Source: Sphingomonas sp. QA11 (lineage in GTDB: Bacteria > Pseudomonadota > Alphaproteobacteria > Sphingomonadales > Sphingomonadaceae). From it: a DNA stretch of 64,000 bases. The notes below the pieces were generated by a model. The model had not been told where the DNA came from, did no database searches, and saw nothing but the letters and a program-made list of their open reading frames with translations. The stretch covers positions 4,335,501 to 4,399,500 of the forward strand of contig NZ_CP098774.1 in the NCBI RefSeq assembly GCF_028473665.1, given 5' to 3'. Below are positions 44,792 to 54,068 of this stretch, in pieces; within the stretch, counting starts at the first letter, position 1; the number at the start of each line of letters is the position of its first letter. The position numbers and the translations under genes were made by a program.

Positions 44792-45778
44792 TCAGGCTCC
44801 TTGGCTGGTGGGAAGGTGGAAGGGGGCGAGCGCGTAGGCGCCGGTGTCGGGATCGACGCCGACGACGCGCGCGATCGCGTCGACCGAGCGGTGGGCGCCG
44901 CGTCCGGCGATGAAGACGACAAGGTCGATCGCCTCGGCGACGAGGCGGCGGGGCACGGTGACGACCGCCTCCTGGACGAGCTGTTCGACGCGGTAGAGCG
45001 CGGCCTCGGCCGAGTTGGCATGGACGGTCGCGATCCCGCCGGGGTGTCCGGTGTTCCAGGCCTTGAGCATGTCGAGCGCCTCGGGGCCGCGGACCTCGCC
45101 GACGATGATCCGGTCCGGTCGGAGACGGAGCGTCGAGCGCACCAGGTCGGTCATCGACACGATCCCCGGGCGGGTGCGCAGCGCCACCGTGTCCGGCGCC
45201 GGGCTCTGCAGCTCGCGCGTATCCTCGATCAGGATGACACGGGCATCCACCCAGCGCATCTCGGCGAGAAGCGCGTTGGCGAGCGTCGTCTTGCCCGAAC
45301 TCGTCCCGCCGGCGATGAGGATATTGAACCGCTGGGTGACCGCTGCCCGCAGCGCGCCCGCCATCGCGGCTGACATGATCCCGTCCGCCGCATAGTCGTC
45401 CAGCGTATAGAGGCGCTGGGCGGGCTTGCGGATCGAGAAGCAGGGGCCGGTCGAGACCGGGGGCAGTACGCCTTCGAAACGCTCGCCGGCCCGGCCATCG
45501 AGATGCGGCGGCAGCTCGGCCGAGATGATCGGCTGCCCGGCATGGACCTCGGCGCGCGCATGGCTCGCGACCAGCCGGAGGATCCGCTCGACCTGCGGAG
45601 CCTCTAGGACAACGCCCGTGTCGATCCGGCCTTCGCCGAGCCGGTCGAGGCGCAGCGAGCCGTCGGGATTGACCATTACCTCGATCACCAATGGATCGGC
45701 CAGCGCCGAGGCGATGTCGGGCCCCATCGCGGTGCGCAGCATCGCGCGCCGGCGATCGGACGAGAGGATCTCGCTCAT
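44792..45778 (-). CDS. trbB: conjugal transfer ATPase TrbB (VirB11-like)
   Basis: The 328-residue hexameric traffic ATPase has an N-terminal domain with FEGVLPPVSTGPCFSIRKP, Walker A ILIAGGTSSGKTTLANAL (GGTSSGKTT at 157-165), the Asp box VILIEDTRELQ, Walker B RPDRIIVGEVRGPEALDML and the His box TGHPGGIATVHANSAEAAL. All motifs are intact. ATGA overlap with the upstream CopG gene. Confidence 0.95.
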   Translation of the reverse strand: MSEILSSDRRRAMLRTAMGPDIASALADPLVIEVMVNPDGSLRLDRLGEGRIDTGVVLEAPQVERILRLVASHARAEVHAGQPIISAELPPHLDGRAGERFEGVLPPVSTGPCFSIRKPAQRLYTLDDYAADGIMSAAMAGALRAAVTQRFNILIAGGTSSGKTTLANALLAEMRWVDARVILIEDTRELQSPAPDTVALRTRPGIVSMTDLVRSTLRLRPDRIIVGEVRGPEALDMLKAWNTGHPGGIATVHANSAEAALYRVEQLVQEAVVTVPRRLVAEAIDLVVFIAGRGAHRSVDAIARVVGVDPDTGAYALAPFHLPTSQGA

Positions 45779-46176
45779 CGCTCCTCCTCCGCGGGAAGGA
45801 GCGTGCGCCTGCCGGTCGCGACGGCGCGGCCGACCTGGGTGACGAACGCCTCGAAGCGCTCGCGCGCGAGCGCGCGGCCCGCCGCATCGTTCTCGGCGAG
45901 CGGTGCCTGGATCGCGAGCTCGAACCGGATGAACAGCGCGAGCGTCTCGAGCACGACATGGCTGTCGCGCTCGATTCGGCCCAATGCGTTGGACATCCGG
46001 TCGAGGCGGAGCGCGAAGCGATCCTCGAGCTCGGAAGCGCCGCGGCGGTTTAGCCAGGCGGTCACCGCGTCGGCGAGGATCGCGGACTTGGTCGCGCCGG
46101 GTGCTGCCGCAAGCGCCTCGAGACGGTCGCTGGTCGCCTTCGGCAGGAACAGCTGGTGGCGGACGCGATCGACCAT
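45775..46176 (-). CDS. CopG-family ribbon-helix-helix regulator
   Basis: The start is the ATG giving MVDRVRHQLFLPKATSDRLEALAAAPGATKS, one base after the traG stop; longer upstream reading is a shadow of traG. The 133-residue protein has an N-terminal ribbon-helix-helix DNA-binding domain and a helical C-terminal half. A CopG gene between traG and trbB is standard in this type of element and may regulate transfer. Confidence 0.85.
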   Translation of the reverse strand: MVDRVRHQLFLPKATSDRLEALAAAPGATKSAILADAVTAWLNRRGASELEDRFALRLDRMSNALGRIERDSHVVLETLALFIRFELAIQAPLAENDAAGRALARERFEAFVTQVGRAVATGRRTLLPAEEER

Positions 46177-46177
46177 C

Positions 46178-48199
46178 TCAGAAGTCCAGTTCGAGATTGG
46201 CGGGCCGCTTGTCGGCCATGTCGAGGGCATAGGCGCGCCGGGCAGTGCCGACGGTGGCCTGGTCCATGGCGCGCTTGTCGGCGGCAGGGTCGCCCTCGTC
46301 CTCCCCCAGCCCGAGCGGGTCGGCGGGGGCCAGATCGACAGGTGTCGCGGCCACGAGCTCCTGGGTGGGATGGCGCGCTTGCTCGAGGCCGCCGGCCTCC
46401 TCCCCGTCTTCGGTCGACGCCTCGGCGAGCCGCGCATCGACCGGGCGGACACGGTCCTGCCAGTCATGGGCGCGCTGGGGCGGCAGATCTGCCGTCCCGC
46501 CGCGTCCCAGAGCGGGAGGCGGCAGCACGCGCGTTTTGAATGACGCGTCCTCGAAATAGCGCAGCTTCCGGGCGCGGACCGGCGGGTAGCCCGCGACCAG
46601 CACGACCTCGTCGGTCGGCGGCAGCTGCATGACCTCGCCGGGCGTCAGCAGTGCGCGAGCCGTCTCCTGGCGGCTGACCATGACGTGCGCGAGCCAGGGC
46701 GCGAGGCGGTGGCCGGCATAGTTGCGCATGGCGCGCTGCTCGGTTGCGGTGCCGAGCGCGTCGGAGATCCGCTTGGCCGTACGTTCATCGTTTGTCGCGA
46801 AGGCGACGCGGACATGGCAGTTGTCGAGGATGGCGTTGTGCTCACCGTAAGCCTTCTCGATCTGGTTCAGGCTCTGCGCGATCAGAAAGGCACGGACGCC
46901 ATAGCCAGCGAGGAAGGCCAGGCTGGTCTCGAAGAAGTCCAGGCGGCCGAGGGCCGGGAACTCGTCGAGCATCAGCAGCAGCTTGTGCCGCCCCGGCACG
47001 CCGGCGGCGTGCAGCTGCTCGGTTAGGCGCCGGCCGATCTGGTTCAGTACCAGGCGGATCAGCGGCTTGGTGCGATTGATGTCCGAGGGCGGGACGACGA
47101 GGTAGAGCGATACCGGGTGCGGTGCTGCGACCAGGTCCTCCACGCGCCAGTCGGACGCGGCCGTGACCGCGGCGACGGTCGGGTCGCGGTAGAGGCCGAG
47201 GAACGACATCGCCGTCGACAGCACGCCCGAGCGCTCGTTGTCGGACTTATTGAGCACCTCGCGTGCGGCCGATGCCACCACCGGATGCACCAGCGGCATC
47301 TCCTCGGTGCCGAGGTGGTTGGTCGTCATCATCGCGCGGAGCGTGGCGACGAACGGGTGCTGCGGGTCCGAGAGGAAGGTCGCGACGCGGGCGAGCGTCT
47401 TCTCCTCCTCGGCGTAGAGCACATGGAGGATGGCACCGACGAGCAACGAGTGGCTGGTCTTCTCCCAGTGATTCCGACGTTCCAGCGCGCCTTCGGGATC
47501 GACCAGAATGTCGGCGATATTCTGGACGTCGCGAACCTCGTGGGTACCGCGGCGGACCTCCAGCAGTGGGTTGTAGCGTGCCGAGCGGACATCGGTCGGG
47601 TTGAACAGCAGGCAATGCGAGAAGCGCGACCGCCACCCGGCGGTCAGCTGCCAGTTCTCACCCTTGATGTCGTGGACGACCGTCGAGCCGGTCCAGCCGA
47701 GAAGGGTCGGCACGACCAGGCCGACGCCCTTGCCCGAACGCGTCGGCGCAAAGGCCATGACATGCTCTGGACCATCATGGCGCAGGTAACGCGAGGTCGC
47801 GCGACCGAGGAACACGCCGGCGTCTGCCGCCAGGCCAGCCGCGCGGATATCGCGGGGGTTCGCCCAGCGCGCGGAGCCATAGGTCGTGACGTTGCGCTGC
47901 CGGCGGGCGCGCCAGACGGAGCCGCCGATCGCGGCACCGCAGGCAACGATGCCGCTTCCGGCGGCGATCCCGCCCGCCTCGTCGAACACGACCGGAGCAT
48001 AGGCGTCGAAATGGAACCACCAGGGGAAGATGGACCAGGGCGCGTATACGGGCGTGCCGCCGAGCCGGAACCAGGGTGTGCCGAGCGCGGGCTGATATGC
48101 AAGAGACGCGGCTGCCCATTGGGTCGCGAACCAGATACTCGCGACGATGATCGCGGCGACCACCAGCATCTGGCCAATTAGGAGCTTCGTCGGTGTCAT
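46178..48199 (-). CDS. traG: type IV coupling protein TraG (VirD4-like)
   Basis: The start is the ATG giving MTPTKLLIGQMLVVAAIIVA, with GGAGG five bases upstream. The 673-residue ATPase links the relaxosome to the secretion channel. Two N-terminal membrane segments are followed by Walker A APTRSGKGVGLVVP (151-164), Walker B LLLMLDEFPALGRLD and FLIAQSLNQIEKAYGE. A relaxase gene normally precedes traG in such operons, but the upstream DNA here has none. First gene of the visible trb operon. Confidence 0.95.
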   Translation of the reverse strand: MTPTKLLIGQMLVVAAIIVASIWFATQWAAASLAYQPALGTPWFRLGGTPVYAPWSIFPWWFHFDAYAPVVFDEAGGIAAGSGIVACGAAIGGSVWRARRQRNVTTYGSARWANPRDIRAAGLAADAGVFLGRATSRYLRHDGPEHVMAFAPTRSGKGVGLVVPTLLGWTGSTVVHDIKGENWQLTAGWRSRFSHCLLFNPTDVRSARYNPLLEVRRGTHEVRDVQNIADILVDPEGALERRNHWEKTSHSLLVGAILHVLYAEEEKTLARVATFLSDPQHPFVATLRAMMTTNHLGTEEMPLVHPVVASAAREVLNKSDNERSGVLSTAMSFLGLYRDPTVAAVTAASDWRVEDLVAAPHPVSLYLVVPPSDINRTKPLIRLVLNQIGRRLTEQLHAAGVPGRHKLLLMLDEFPALGRLDFFETSLAFLAGYGVRAFLIAQSLNQIEKAYGEHNAILDNCHVRVAFATNDERTAKRISDALGTATEQRAMRNYAGHRLAPWLAHVMVSRQETARALLTPGEVMQLPPTDEVVLVAGYPPVRARKLRYFEDASFKTRVLPPPALGRGGTADLPPQRAHDWQDRVRPVDARLAEASTEDGEEAGGLEQARHPTQELVAATPVDLAPADPLGLGEDEGDPAADKRAMDQATVGTARRAYALDMADKRPANLELDF

Positions 48200-48670
48200 G
48201 CGGGCCTCCGCCCGCACGACTCAATGGCGCGGGCTCGACATCAAGACTCGCTGGATATCGATCAAAGCGTCAGGCTCTCGCTGGTGACAAGGAGTACGTA
48301 TTTGGGGGCACCCGGCTTATTGGCGGCATATGGGCCGGCAGTTGCCAGTCCGGTTCTGGATAGGGCACGTGGGATAGCTGCCATACCCGATGGCGACGCC
48401 GCAGAGGCGGCTCGCGACCAGACGCGGTCTCTGAGATCGGCTAACATGATCGTCTGCTCATGACAGAAGCTGCCGATGGAACGCTCTGCGGCGGACTGTC
48501 GGGAAGGAGCCCTAAAACCTACCAGTTTGAACGTTTCACACGGTTTCCTGGAAGCCGCCATTTGCCCCCCAAGCCAAGCCCTTCAATACGATTTTCGATT
48601 CCACCGTTGAAATGTAGGATTTTGAATGTTCTCACTATGTTCCCAATGGTTGGGAATGAGGAGAATATTG
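48200..48670. other. gene-free junction upstream of traG
   Basis: No frame in these 471 bp looks like a gene. The relaxase expected before traG is absent, and two short frames (about 80 and 100 codons) show no family features. It is probably a junction between the conjugative element and later insertions. It must contain the trb promoter and the promoter of the tailspike-like gene. Confidence 0.5.
48640..48656 (+). promoter_or_regulatory. short palindrome before the tailspike-like gene
   Basis: TTCCCAA and TTGGGAA form a perfect 7-bp stem around TGG, ending two bases before the GAGGAG ribosome-binding site of the next gene. It could be an operator or a hairpin affecting translation. Confidence 0.45.
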
Positions 48671-50182
48671 ATGACAAGCGCTGTTAGCGTGCTGGATTTC
48701 GGCGCGGTGGGAGACGGGATTACCGACGATTATCCCGCCATTCAGGCAGCACTCGACGCCGTGGGAAATAGCGGCGGCAGTACCGTGATCCTGCCCAAGG
48801 TATCCGGGCGCTATCTGATCAGTCAGGGGTTGAAAATCCCGAGCCATGTGACGCTGGAAGGGTGTGCTCCAGCTCGTTATCCGTTCAACGCGGGGAATGC
48901 CAACTCCTCGGCGCTGGTGGCAAAATTCAGCGATCCGTTTCAGTGGATCATCGAGCCCAAGACGCAGGTGGCCCAGCAATCGGTGCCATACAATGTCATG
49001 GTGACCGGGGGTGCGCAGAACGACTTCACAATTAATTGCTGCGTGCGCAACCTGGTCATCACGTCGCTGGAATTCGACGAGAACGGCGATCGTCGCGTAG
49101 TGCCTTATGGTGGCATCCGTATGCACGGTTGCCCCGGCTCGATCGTCGAGAATGTCGCTATCGACAATGTTGGGTGCGGGCTCCTGGTCAATTTTTCAAC
49201 TGGAGGAAGCTATGTCGTACATACGCTCACCCATTATTACGGCGTGGCCTGCTGGGAGGATGCAAACGCCAACAGCTTCGACGTCTATGCAACCCGGAAG
49301 GACCCGTCGCTCGGACAGATCATCCCAAACGCATATCTGATGCCCTTCATGTCTGCGCTCGACGGCGGCCTGATCTCGGAAGGCCTGAGCACCAACTCTC
49401 ATTACAACAGGCCGTTCGGCCTTGTGGTTGGCGCGACAGGTGATCGAGCTTCCGTGAACAGCAGCTTTGACGTGACCATTGAGAACTTCTCCGGAGGCGT
49501 ATTCCAGCGACGTGCCTTGGCGATGACTTTCGGGCGACTCTACGTGGAGGGCGCTCCTCCGACGGTCGATATCGTCGTTGTTGCAGCACGGTCGGCGTTC
49601 AATGCCGCCACTCTGCACGCCTATATTTCGGCGGCTCCCAGTCCGCGATGGGGCTCACTTTTCGACATCGGGAATGAAGTCACCGCACGTATCGCCCCGA
49701 ACGGCATGATCTTTCCGGAAAGCTTCGGTACGGTTTCATTGAGCGACACCACCAGCATCGTACTCGAGGGCGTAAAGCCGAGCGATGGGACGCAGGCAGT
49801 GGACACTGGTTTCACTCCGGGTGCCCCGCTTCAGCAGAACATCTTCTACGGAGAATCTACCCCTTGGCATCCCCTGGCGAATGCAGTGATGGCCGGGACG
49901 ACAACCATGTTCCTGAATAGCTGGTCGAATGTGGGCGGCATTTCGGTGGATGCCGCATATCGCCTGCAGGGCAATACCGGTGCCGTACAGCTTCGCGGCT
50001 TCATTACCGGCGGCCCGTCCGGTACGGCAGCCTTTACCTTGCCGATGGGCTTCCGGCCGTTCAAGCGCCGGGCCTTTACTACCGTTGGCGGAGATGTCGT
50101 CATCGACATGGACGGCACTGTAACCGTCTATACTACCGGGGGTACCGTAGGCCTAGATGGTATCGGTTTTGATCGCGTCTAA
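48671..50182 (+). CDS. phage tailspike-like right-handed beta-helix protein (pectate-lyase-superfamily)
   Basis: The start is the ATG preceded by GAGGAG. The 503-residue protein opens VSVLDFGAVGDGITDDYPAIQAAL, the hallmark of the pectate lyase 3 / tailspike beta-helix fold, with GGSTVILPKVSGRYLIS. The C-terminal 70 residues (RLQGNTGAVQLRGFITGG, FTLPMGFRPFKRRAFTT, and a final LDGIGFDRV) look like the C-terminal domain of phage tail fibres. There is no signal peptide and no other phage gene nearby. It may be a relic receptor-binding depolymerase or a tailocin-type part. Confidence 0.75.
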   Translation: MTSAVSVLDFGAVGDGITDDYPAIQAALDAVGNSGGSTVILPKVSGRYLISQGLKIPSHVTLEGCAPARYPFNAGNANSSALVAKFSDPFQWIIEPKTQVAQQSVPYNVMVTGGAQNDFTINCCVRNLVITSLEFDENGDRRVVPYGGIRMHGCPGSIVENVAIDNVGCGLLVNFSTGGSYVVHTLTHYYGVACWEDANANSFDVYATRKDPSLGQIIPNAYLMPFMSALDGGLISEGLSTNSHYNRPFGLVVGATGDRASVNSSFDVTIENFSGGVFQRRALAMTFGRLYVEGAPPTVDIVVVAARSAFNAATLHAYISAAPSPRWGSLFDIGNEVTARIAPNGMIFPESFGTVSLSDTTSIVLEGVKPSDGTQAVDTGFTPGAPLQQNIFYGESTPWHPLANAVMAGTTTMFLNSWSNVGGISVDAAYRLQGNTGAVQLRGFITGGPSGTAAFTLPMGFRPFKRRAFTTVGGDVVIDMDGTVTVYTTGGTVGLDGIGFDRV

Positions 50183-50495
50183 AGCATAGGATTAGCAGGA
50201 TATTTTGGTGTCTCCTGCTTCGGCTAAATCCGGAGCGGGAAACACCGGCAGTGAGCCAGACCGACGTCAGCTTTCGCTTCAGATGCCTCATAGATCTGCC
50301 AGTCAGCATTCGGCCCAGCTTCTGTCGCTATGCGACGCTGTTCGGGTAAACGATGAACATTAGCTTCTGGCAAAAGCTGTCATTCGACCTGTTGCAAGAG
50401 AACGACCGCTTTGTCCCAAAGCCTGGTCATCCATCGGGTTACTGAATGGCTATTATTGGGCGGCAACTTTCGGGATCATGGCGGACGCCGCGCTA

Positions 50496-50520
50496 TGACC
50501 GATTCTGGGGCGCGTAGCCG
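50496..50520. repeat. recurring 25-bp boundary motif, copy 1
   Basis: The core TGGGGCGC plus TAGCCG, preceded by GACCGA, matches the copy at 60881-60905 at 20 of 25 positions. It lies 48 bp beyond the stop of recombinase A, in the same relation to it as copy 2 (49 bp) is to recombinase B. Confidence 0.55.
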
Positions 50521-50530
50521 CCCCGCTTGA

Positions 50531-50563
50531 GAGCGGGCCTTTCCGCATGCGGAAAGGCCGCTC
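50531..50563. terminator. strong hairpin after recombinase A
   Basis: A perfect 24-bp palindrome (GGCCTTTCCGCA with its complement, 50536-50559) is extended by GAGC/GCTC. It starts 5 bp beyond the recombinase stop and is probably its terminator, although no T-run follows. The equivalent place after recombinase B lacks it. Confidence 0.55.
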
Positions 50564-50567
50564 CACC

Positions 50568-51200
50568 TCATATTTCAGTTCGCTCTGCCAGGGTCAGGGC
50601 ATCTTCGATATCGACACCGAGATATCTGACAGTGTTCTCGATTTTGGTATGGCCGAGCAATATCTGGATCGCACGGAGATTGCCTGTAGCCTTGTAAATC
50701 ATCGAGGCCTTGGTTCGGCGCATCGAATGCGTGCCATACTCGGCGCGCCTCAAACCGATTGCGGTCACCCATTCATCGACCAGCCGGGCGTACTGCCTTG
50801 TGCTTAGATGACCAGCGTGATCAACCCGGCTTGGGAAGACGTAGTCACCAATCGTGCCTCCTCGGCGTTCCAGCCATGATAGGAGGCTCGCCCGCACATC
50901 AGCGGTTAGTTCAAATTGCACTGGCCGACCGGTCTTTTGCTGGACGACTATCGCGCGGGTTCTAATTTCTGCGCCCGAGACGACGTCGTCGATCTTGACC
51001 TTCACCAGATCGCAACCGCGCAGCTTGCTGTCGATCGCGAGGTCAAACAACGCTCTATCGCGAAGCCGCCCCTCGCGTTCTAGGAAGAAGCGAACTGCCC
51101 AGATCTGCTTCTGTGTCAAAGGTCGTTTGGTGCCGACCATCTTGCCTGCATTCCATGCCGGTCGCGCCTGCATTGCGGGATCGTATTTCGAATATCCCAT
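50568..51200 (-). CDS. minimal tyrosine recombinase A
   Basis: The start is the ATG giving MGYSKYDPAMQARPAW, seven bases after GGAG. The 210-residue protein is nearly all catalytic domain, with no separate core-binding domain. Active-site residues are Arg61 (KLRGCDL), a Lys near 89, HSMR (His158, Arg161), His184 (LLGHTKIENT) and Tyr193 (VRYLGV). A second copy at 60954-61586 has the same length and differs at 31 of 210 positions. It probably moves the DNA beside it; substrate sites are unknown. Confidence 0.88.
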   Translation of the reverse strand: MGYSKYDPAMQARPAWNAGKMVGTKRPLTQKQIWAVRFFLEREGRLRDRALFDLAIDSKLRGCDLVKVKIDDVVSGAEIRTRAIVVQQKTGRPVQFELTADVRASLLSWLERRGGTIGDYVFPSRVDHAGHLSTRQYARLVDEWVTAIGLRRAEYGTHSMRRTKASMIYKATGNLRAIQILLGHTKIENTVRYLGVDIEDALTLAERTEI

Positions 51201-51212
51201 GATCATTCTCCT

Positions 51213-51228
51213 CGGCCATGATTGGCCG
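51213..51228. promoter_or_regulatory. conserved palindromic box upstream of recombinase A
   Basis: CGGCCATGATTGGCCG is a near-perfect palindrome starting 13 bp upstream of the ATG. CGGCCGTAATTGACCG occupies the identical position (61599-61614) before recombinase B, matching at 13 or more of 16 positions. An autoregulatory operator or recombination core is likely. Confidence 0.5.
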
Positions 51229-51487
51229 CGGAGAGCATCGCGGTAATGTCTTTGAATTCCGGATTGAGCGCTACCGGCGCTCGCGACTCAATCCCAGCCG
51301 TTCCGACCACCGGCTCTTGTATCCTGAAACCTGCCATCCGGATCGAGAATGCACCGGGATGCCAAGAATATTCCTAGCCCTTCGCGTCGAGGGTTTGGTA
51401 CGGAAAACTGCCCCTTCCCGATCGTCTCAGCGACAATGGTAACAACCTTCGAATGAAGTCTGCAGCCCAGCACAAAACGGCCCGCCC

Positions 51488-52960
51488 CTAAGCCGAAAAC
51501 AGCGGAAACCGGACCGGACGGGTTCGCGGGATACGCTGATCCGGCGGGTTCGCGCTACCCTGCTCGAGCGACACGTTCCGGGTTTCTTCGCCCCAGAGCC
51601 ACCAGAGTAGCGCGGCGATCGGACCAGGCAGGGCCAGCACGATGAGCACGAGAAGCGCGGACGATGGCGCTCCGCTGGTCTGGTAGGCATAGGTGAGCAT
51701 CAGCGGCGCCAGCATCGCCCCTACCCGGCCGATCGCAACGGAGACACCGAGCCCGGTCGCGCGCAGGCGGGTCGGCAGGATCTCCGCTGCAATCACATAG
51801 GCGGTGATATAGGCCCACGTCACGCCAAACTGCATCAGGCAGTAGCTGAAAACCATGCCCGGCAGGCTGGTGAGCGCATAAAGTGGCAGTACGGCAAGGA
51901 CGGTGAGGCTGTAACTCGCGAGCAGCGAATTGCGCCGCCCCAGCGCCTCGACTGCATAGGCCCCCATCATGCCGCCGAGCAGCGCGGCAGCATTACCCCA
52001 GAAATAATAGAGCGGCAGATCGGCGGCGGGCACCTTCATTTCGGGAAGGATCACCAGCGCCATCAGCGCGAGCGCGCCGTAGACTATGGCGGCCTGCGAG
52101 AAGTTGAGCGCGCTCGCCAGGCCGCAGCGACTGCGATAACGCGTCGCCAGTTCCCCGATATTGCGCAGGAAGGAGGGTGTAGCGGCGACGAAGGAAGCCG
52201 GCGCAAATCGGCGCGCGGCCCGCTCCGAGGCAGCAGAACCGGTTGCCGTGGCCGCGATCGAGGCCACGATCGCTTCGACTTCGGCCACCCGCCCCTTCTG
52301 CAGCAGCCAGCGCGGAGACTCCGGGATCGCCCGGCGGACCCAGAGGAAGAACAGGGCCAGCACCGCGCCCAGGCCGAAGCCGATGCGCCAGCCGATCTCC
52401 GGCGGGAACCAGCTGAACAGCAACCAGGAAGCCCCCGCCGAGGCCATCGCGCCGACCGGGAAGCCGGAAAGGATCAGGGCATCGGTGCGGCCGCGATGCG
52501 CCTTGGGGAAGAACTCGCCCATGGTGGCGGTAACCGCCGAATATTCGCCGCCTACGGCCAGTGCCGTCATAAAACGGAAGAACAGGAACGACTCGTAGTT
52601 CCAGGAGAAGGCGGTGCCGGTTGCGAACAAGGCGTACCATAGCAGCGTGCCGAGGAAGAGCCGCTTGCGCCCGAACCGGTCGGCCAGATAGCCGAAGCCG
52701 ACCGCGCCGATCAGCATGCCGACCACCCAGATGCTCACCGCGATCGAGCCCTGCGACGCCGACAAGCCCCACTGGGTCTTCAGCACGCCGAAGGTGCTGC
52801 CGATGATGTTCGTCTCGAATGAATCCAGCGCCCAGCCCACGCCGAGTGCAACGGTCAGCACGGTATGGAAACGCGTCCACGGCATGTGATCGAGGCGTTC
52901 GAGCGCGTCGGTCTGCACTGCGGATTGCATGGTCATCGCAGCCTCATCTGCCCGCGTCAT
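51488..52960 (-). CDS. MFS transporter, putative phosphonate importer
   Basis: The start is the ATG one base after the dehydrogenase stop (TAAcATG). The 490-residue protein has twelve hydrophobic segments, the loop 2-3 signature GYLADRFGRKRLFLG, and an acidic residue in helix 1 (GWALDSFETNIIG), like sugar/aromatic-acid symporters. A central cytoplasmic loop holds ESPRWLLQKGRVAEVEAIVASI. Being in the phnX operon, it most probably imports the small phosphonate released in the periplasm; that is inference. No ABC-type phosphonate importer is present. Confidence 0.85.
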   Translation of the reverse strand: MTRADEAAMTMQSAVQTDALERLDHMPWTRFHTVLTVALGVGWALDSFETNIIGSTFGVLKTQWGLSASQGSIAVSIWVVGMLIGAVGFGYLADRFGRKRLFLGTLLWYALFATGTAFSWNYESFLFFRFMTALAVGGEYSAVTATMGEFFPKAHRGRTDALILSGFPVGAMASAGASWLLFSWFPPEIGWRIGFGLGAVLALFFLWVRRAIPESPRWLLQKGRVAEVEAIVASIAATATGSAASERAARRFAPASFVAATPSFLRNIGELATRYRSRCGLASALNFSQAAIVYGALALMALVILPEMKVPAADLPLYYFWGNAAALLGGMMGAYAVEALGRRNSLLASYSLTVLAVLPLYALTSLPGMVFSYCLMQFGVTWAYITAYVIAAEILPTRLRATGLGVSVAIGRVGAMLAPLMLTYAYQTSGAPSSALLVLIVLALPGPIAALLWWLWGEETRNVSLEQGSANPPDQRIPRTRPVRFPLFSA

Positions 52961-52961
52961 G

Positions 52962-54068
52962 TTAAGCCTCCGCGACGGTGGGAAGGGGAAAGCGGCTTCG
53001 CGCGCCGACGAAGTTGCGCCCGCGCGGTCCCGCAAAAGCCGCATCCACGATCTCGTGCCATTCGTCCGGCCCGATACCCAATGTCTCCGGCCCCGCCGCG
53101 ACACCGAGGCCAGCCAGGAAATGCCGGAGCCGCGCGGGCGCCTGGTCCAGATCGTCGAACAGCTCGGCGAGCGCGGCATCGCACGCCGCATCTGCGCCGA
53201 TCGCGGCAATCATCACTTCCGGCAGGCAGAAGGAGCAGGCGATGCCATGCGGCACGCCATGCTCGAGCGTGATCGGATAGGAGATGTTGTGCGCGAGCGC
53301 CGTCTGGGTGTTCGAAAAGGCCAGGCCGGCGAGAGTGGCGCCTAGCGCCATCTTCTCGCGTGCGGTGCCGTCACGTGGATCCTCGTGGAGGCGGCGCAGC
53401 CCGGCCATGATATCGCGCACCGCCGCAACGGCGAAGCTGCGGGTGACCGGCGTAGCATGCCGGTTCCAGATGCTCTCCAGCGCATGCGACAACGCATCGA
53501 GGCCACTGGCCAGCGTGACCGGCCACGGCAGGCTCTCGGTGATCCGGGGATCGACGAAGACGGCCTCGGCATAGAGATCGTCGCGATTGAGCGAGAGCTT
53601 GCGCTTGCGCTCGGGGTCCCAGACCGTCGCCCATTTGGTCAGGTCGCTGCCGGTGCCGGAGGTGGTCGGGATTGCGACGATCGGCAGGGCGCGACGGGCG
53701 AGGCGCTCCCCGGTTTCCATGTACTGGACCACCGGGGCATAGCGGCCGCGACCGGCCGCCAGGAACTTGGCGGTGTCCATCACCGATCCGCCACCCAGCG
53801 CGACGATCAGTTCCGGCTCATGGGTGGCCGCGCCAACCTGGGTGCAGATGCGCCGGAGCATGGCGAGCGACGGGTTGGGCTCGACATTGTCGATCGCCAG
53901 CAGCGGCTCGCCCGCCAGTTCGGCCAGCCGCGCACGCCAAGGCTGCAGCGGAGCATCGGGATGGGTGACGAGGATGAACGTCCGACCGCCAATCGCGTCG
54001 GCCAGCGCATCGAAAACGCCGCTACCGAAATGCAGCCGCACCGGATTGTGGTAGGCCCAGCCGCTCAC
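52962..54068 (-). CDS. iron-containing alcohol dehydrogenase, putative 2-hydroxyethylphosphonate dehydrogenase
   Basis: The start is the GTG overlapping the phnX stop (GTGA), giving VSGWAYHNPVRLHFGSG; the longer upstream frame is a shadow of phnX. The 368-residue group III alcohol dehydrogenase has the NAD motifs GGGSVMD (92-98) and PTTSGTGSD (134-142). The metal ligands are Asp191, His195, His260 and His274 (GLDALSHALE, LAHNI, EHGVPHG). Relatives PhpC and FomC interconvert phosphonoacetaldehyde and 2-hydroxyethylphosphonate. With no phnW present, I infer it oxidises 2-hydroxyethylphosphonate to the PhnX substrate. Confidence 0.85.
   Translation of the reverse strand: MSGWAYHNPVRLHFGSGVFDALADAIGGRTFILVTHPDAPLQPWRARLAELAGEPLLAIDNVEPNPSLAMLRRICTQVGAATHEPELIVALGGGSVMDTAKFLAAGRGRYAPVVQYMETGERLARRALPIVAIPTTSGTGSDLTKWATVWDPERKRKLSLNRDDLYAEAVFVDPRITESLPWPVTLASGLDALSHALESIWNRHATPVTRSFAVAAVRDIMAGLRRLHEDPRDGTAREKMALGATLAGLAFSNTQTALAHNISYPITLEHGVPHGIACSFCLPEVMIAAIGADAACDAALAELFDDLDQAPARLRHFLAGLGVAAGPETLGIGPDEWHEIVDAAFAGPRGRNFVGARSRFPLPTVAEA

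Larger units (their letters stand above)
50183..50567. other. gene-free stretch before recombinase A
   Basis: No coding frame is supportable here. The right part contains a 25-bp motif that recurs elsewhere in the window and a strong hairpin, both listed separately; the left part shows nothing recognisable. Confidence 0.5.

Noticed and set aside
48224-48561. Short frames on both strands upstream of traG, considered as a relaxase remnant
   Set aside because: No relaxase motifs (HxHxH or catalytic Tyr region) or C-terminal relaxase features could be seen.
48671-50182. Annotation as a secreted plant-pectin lyase
   Set aside because: No signal peptide, and the C-terminal domain resembles phage tail fibres; the pectate-lyase similarity is to the beta-helix fold.
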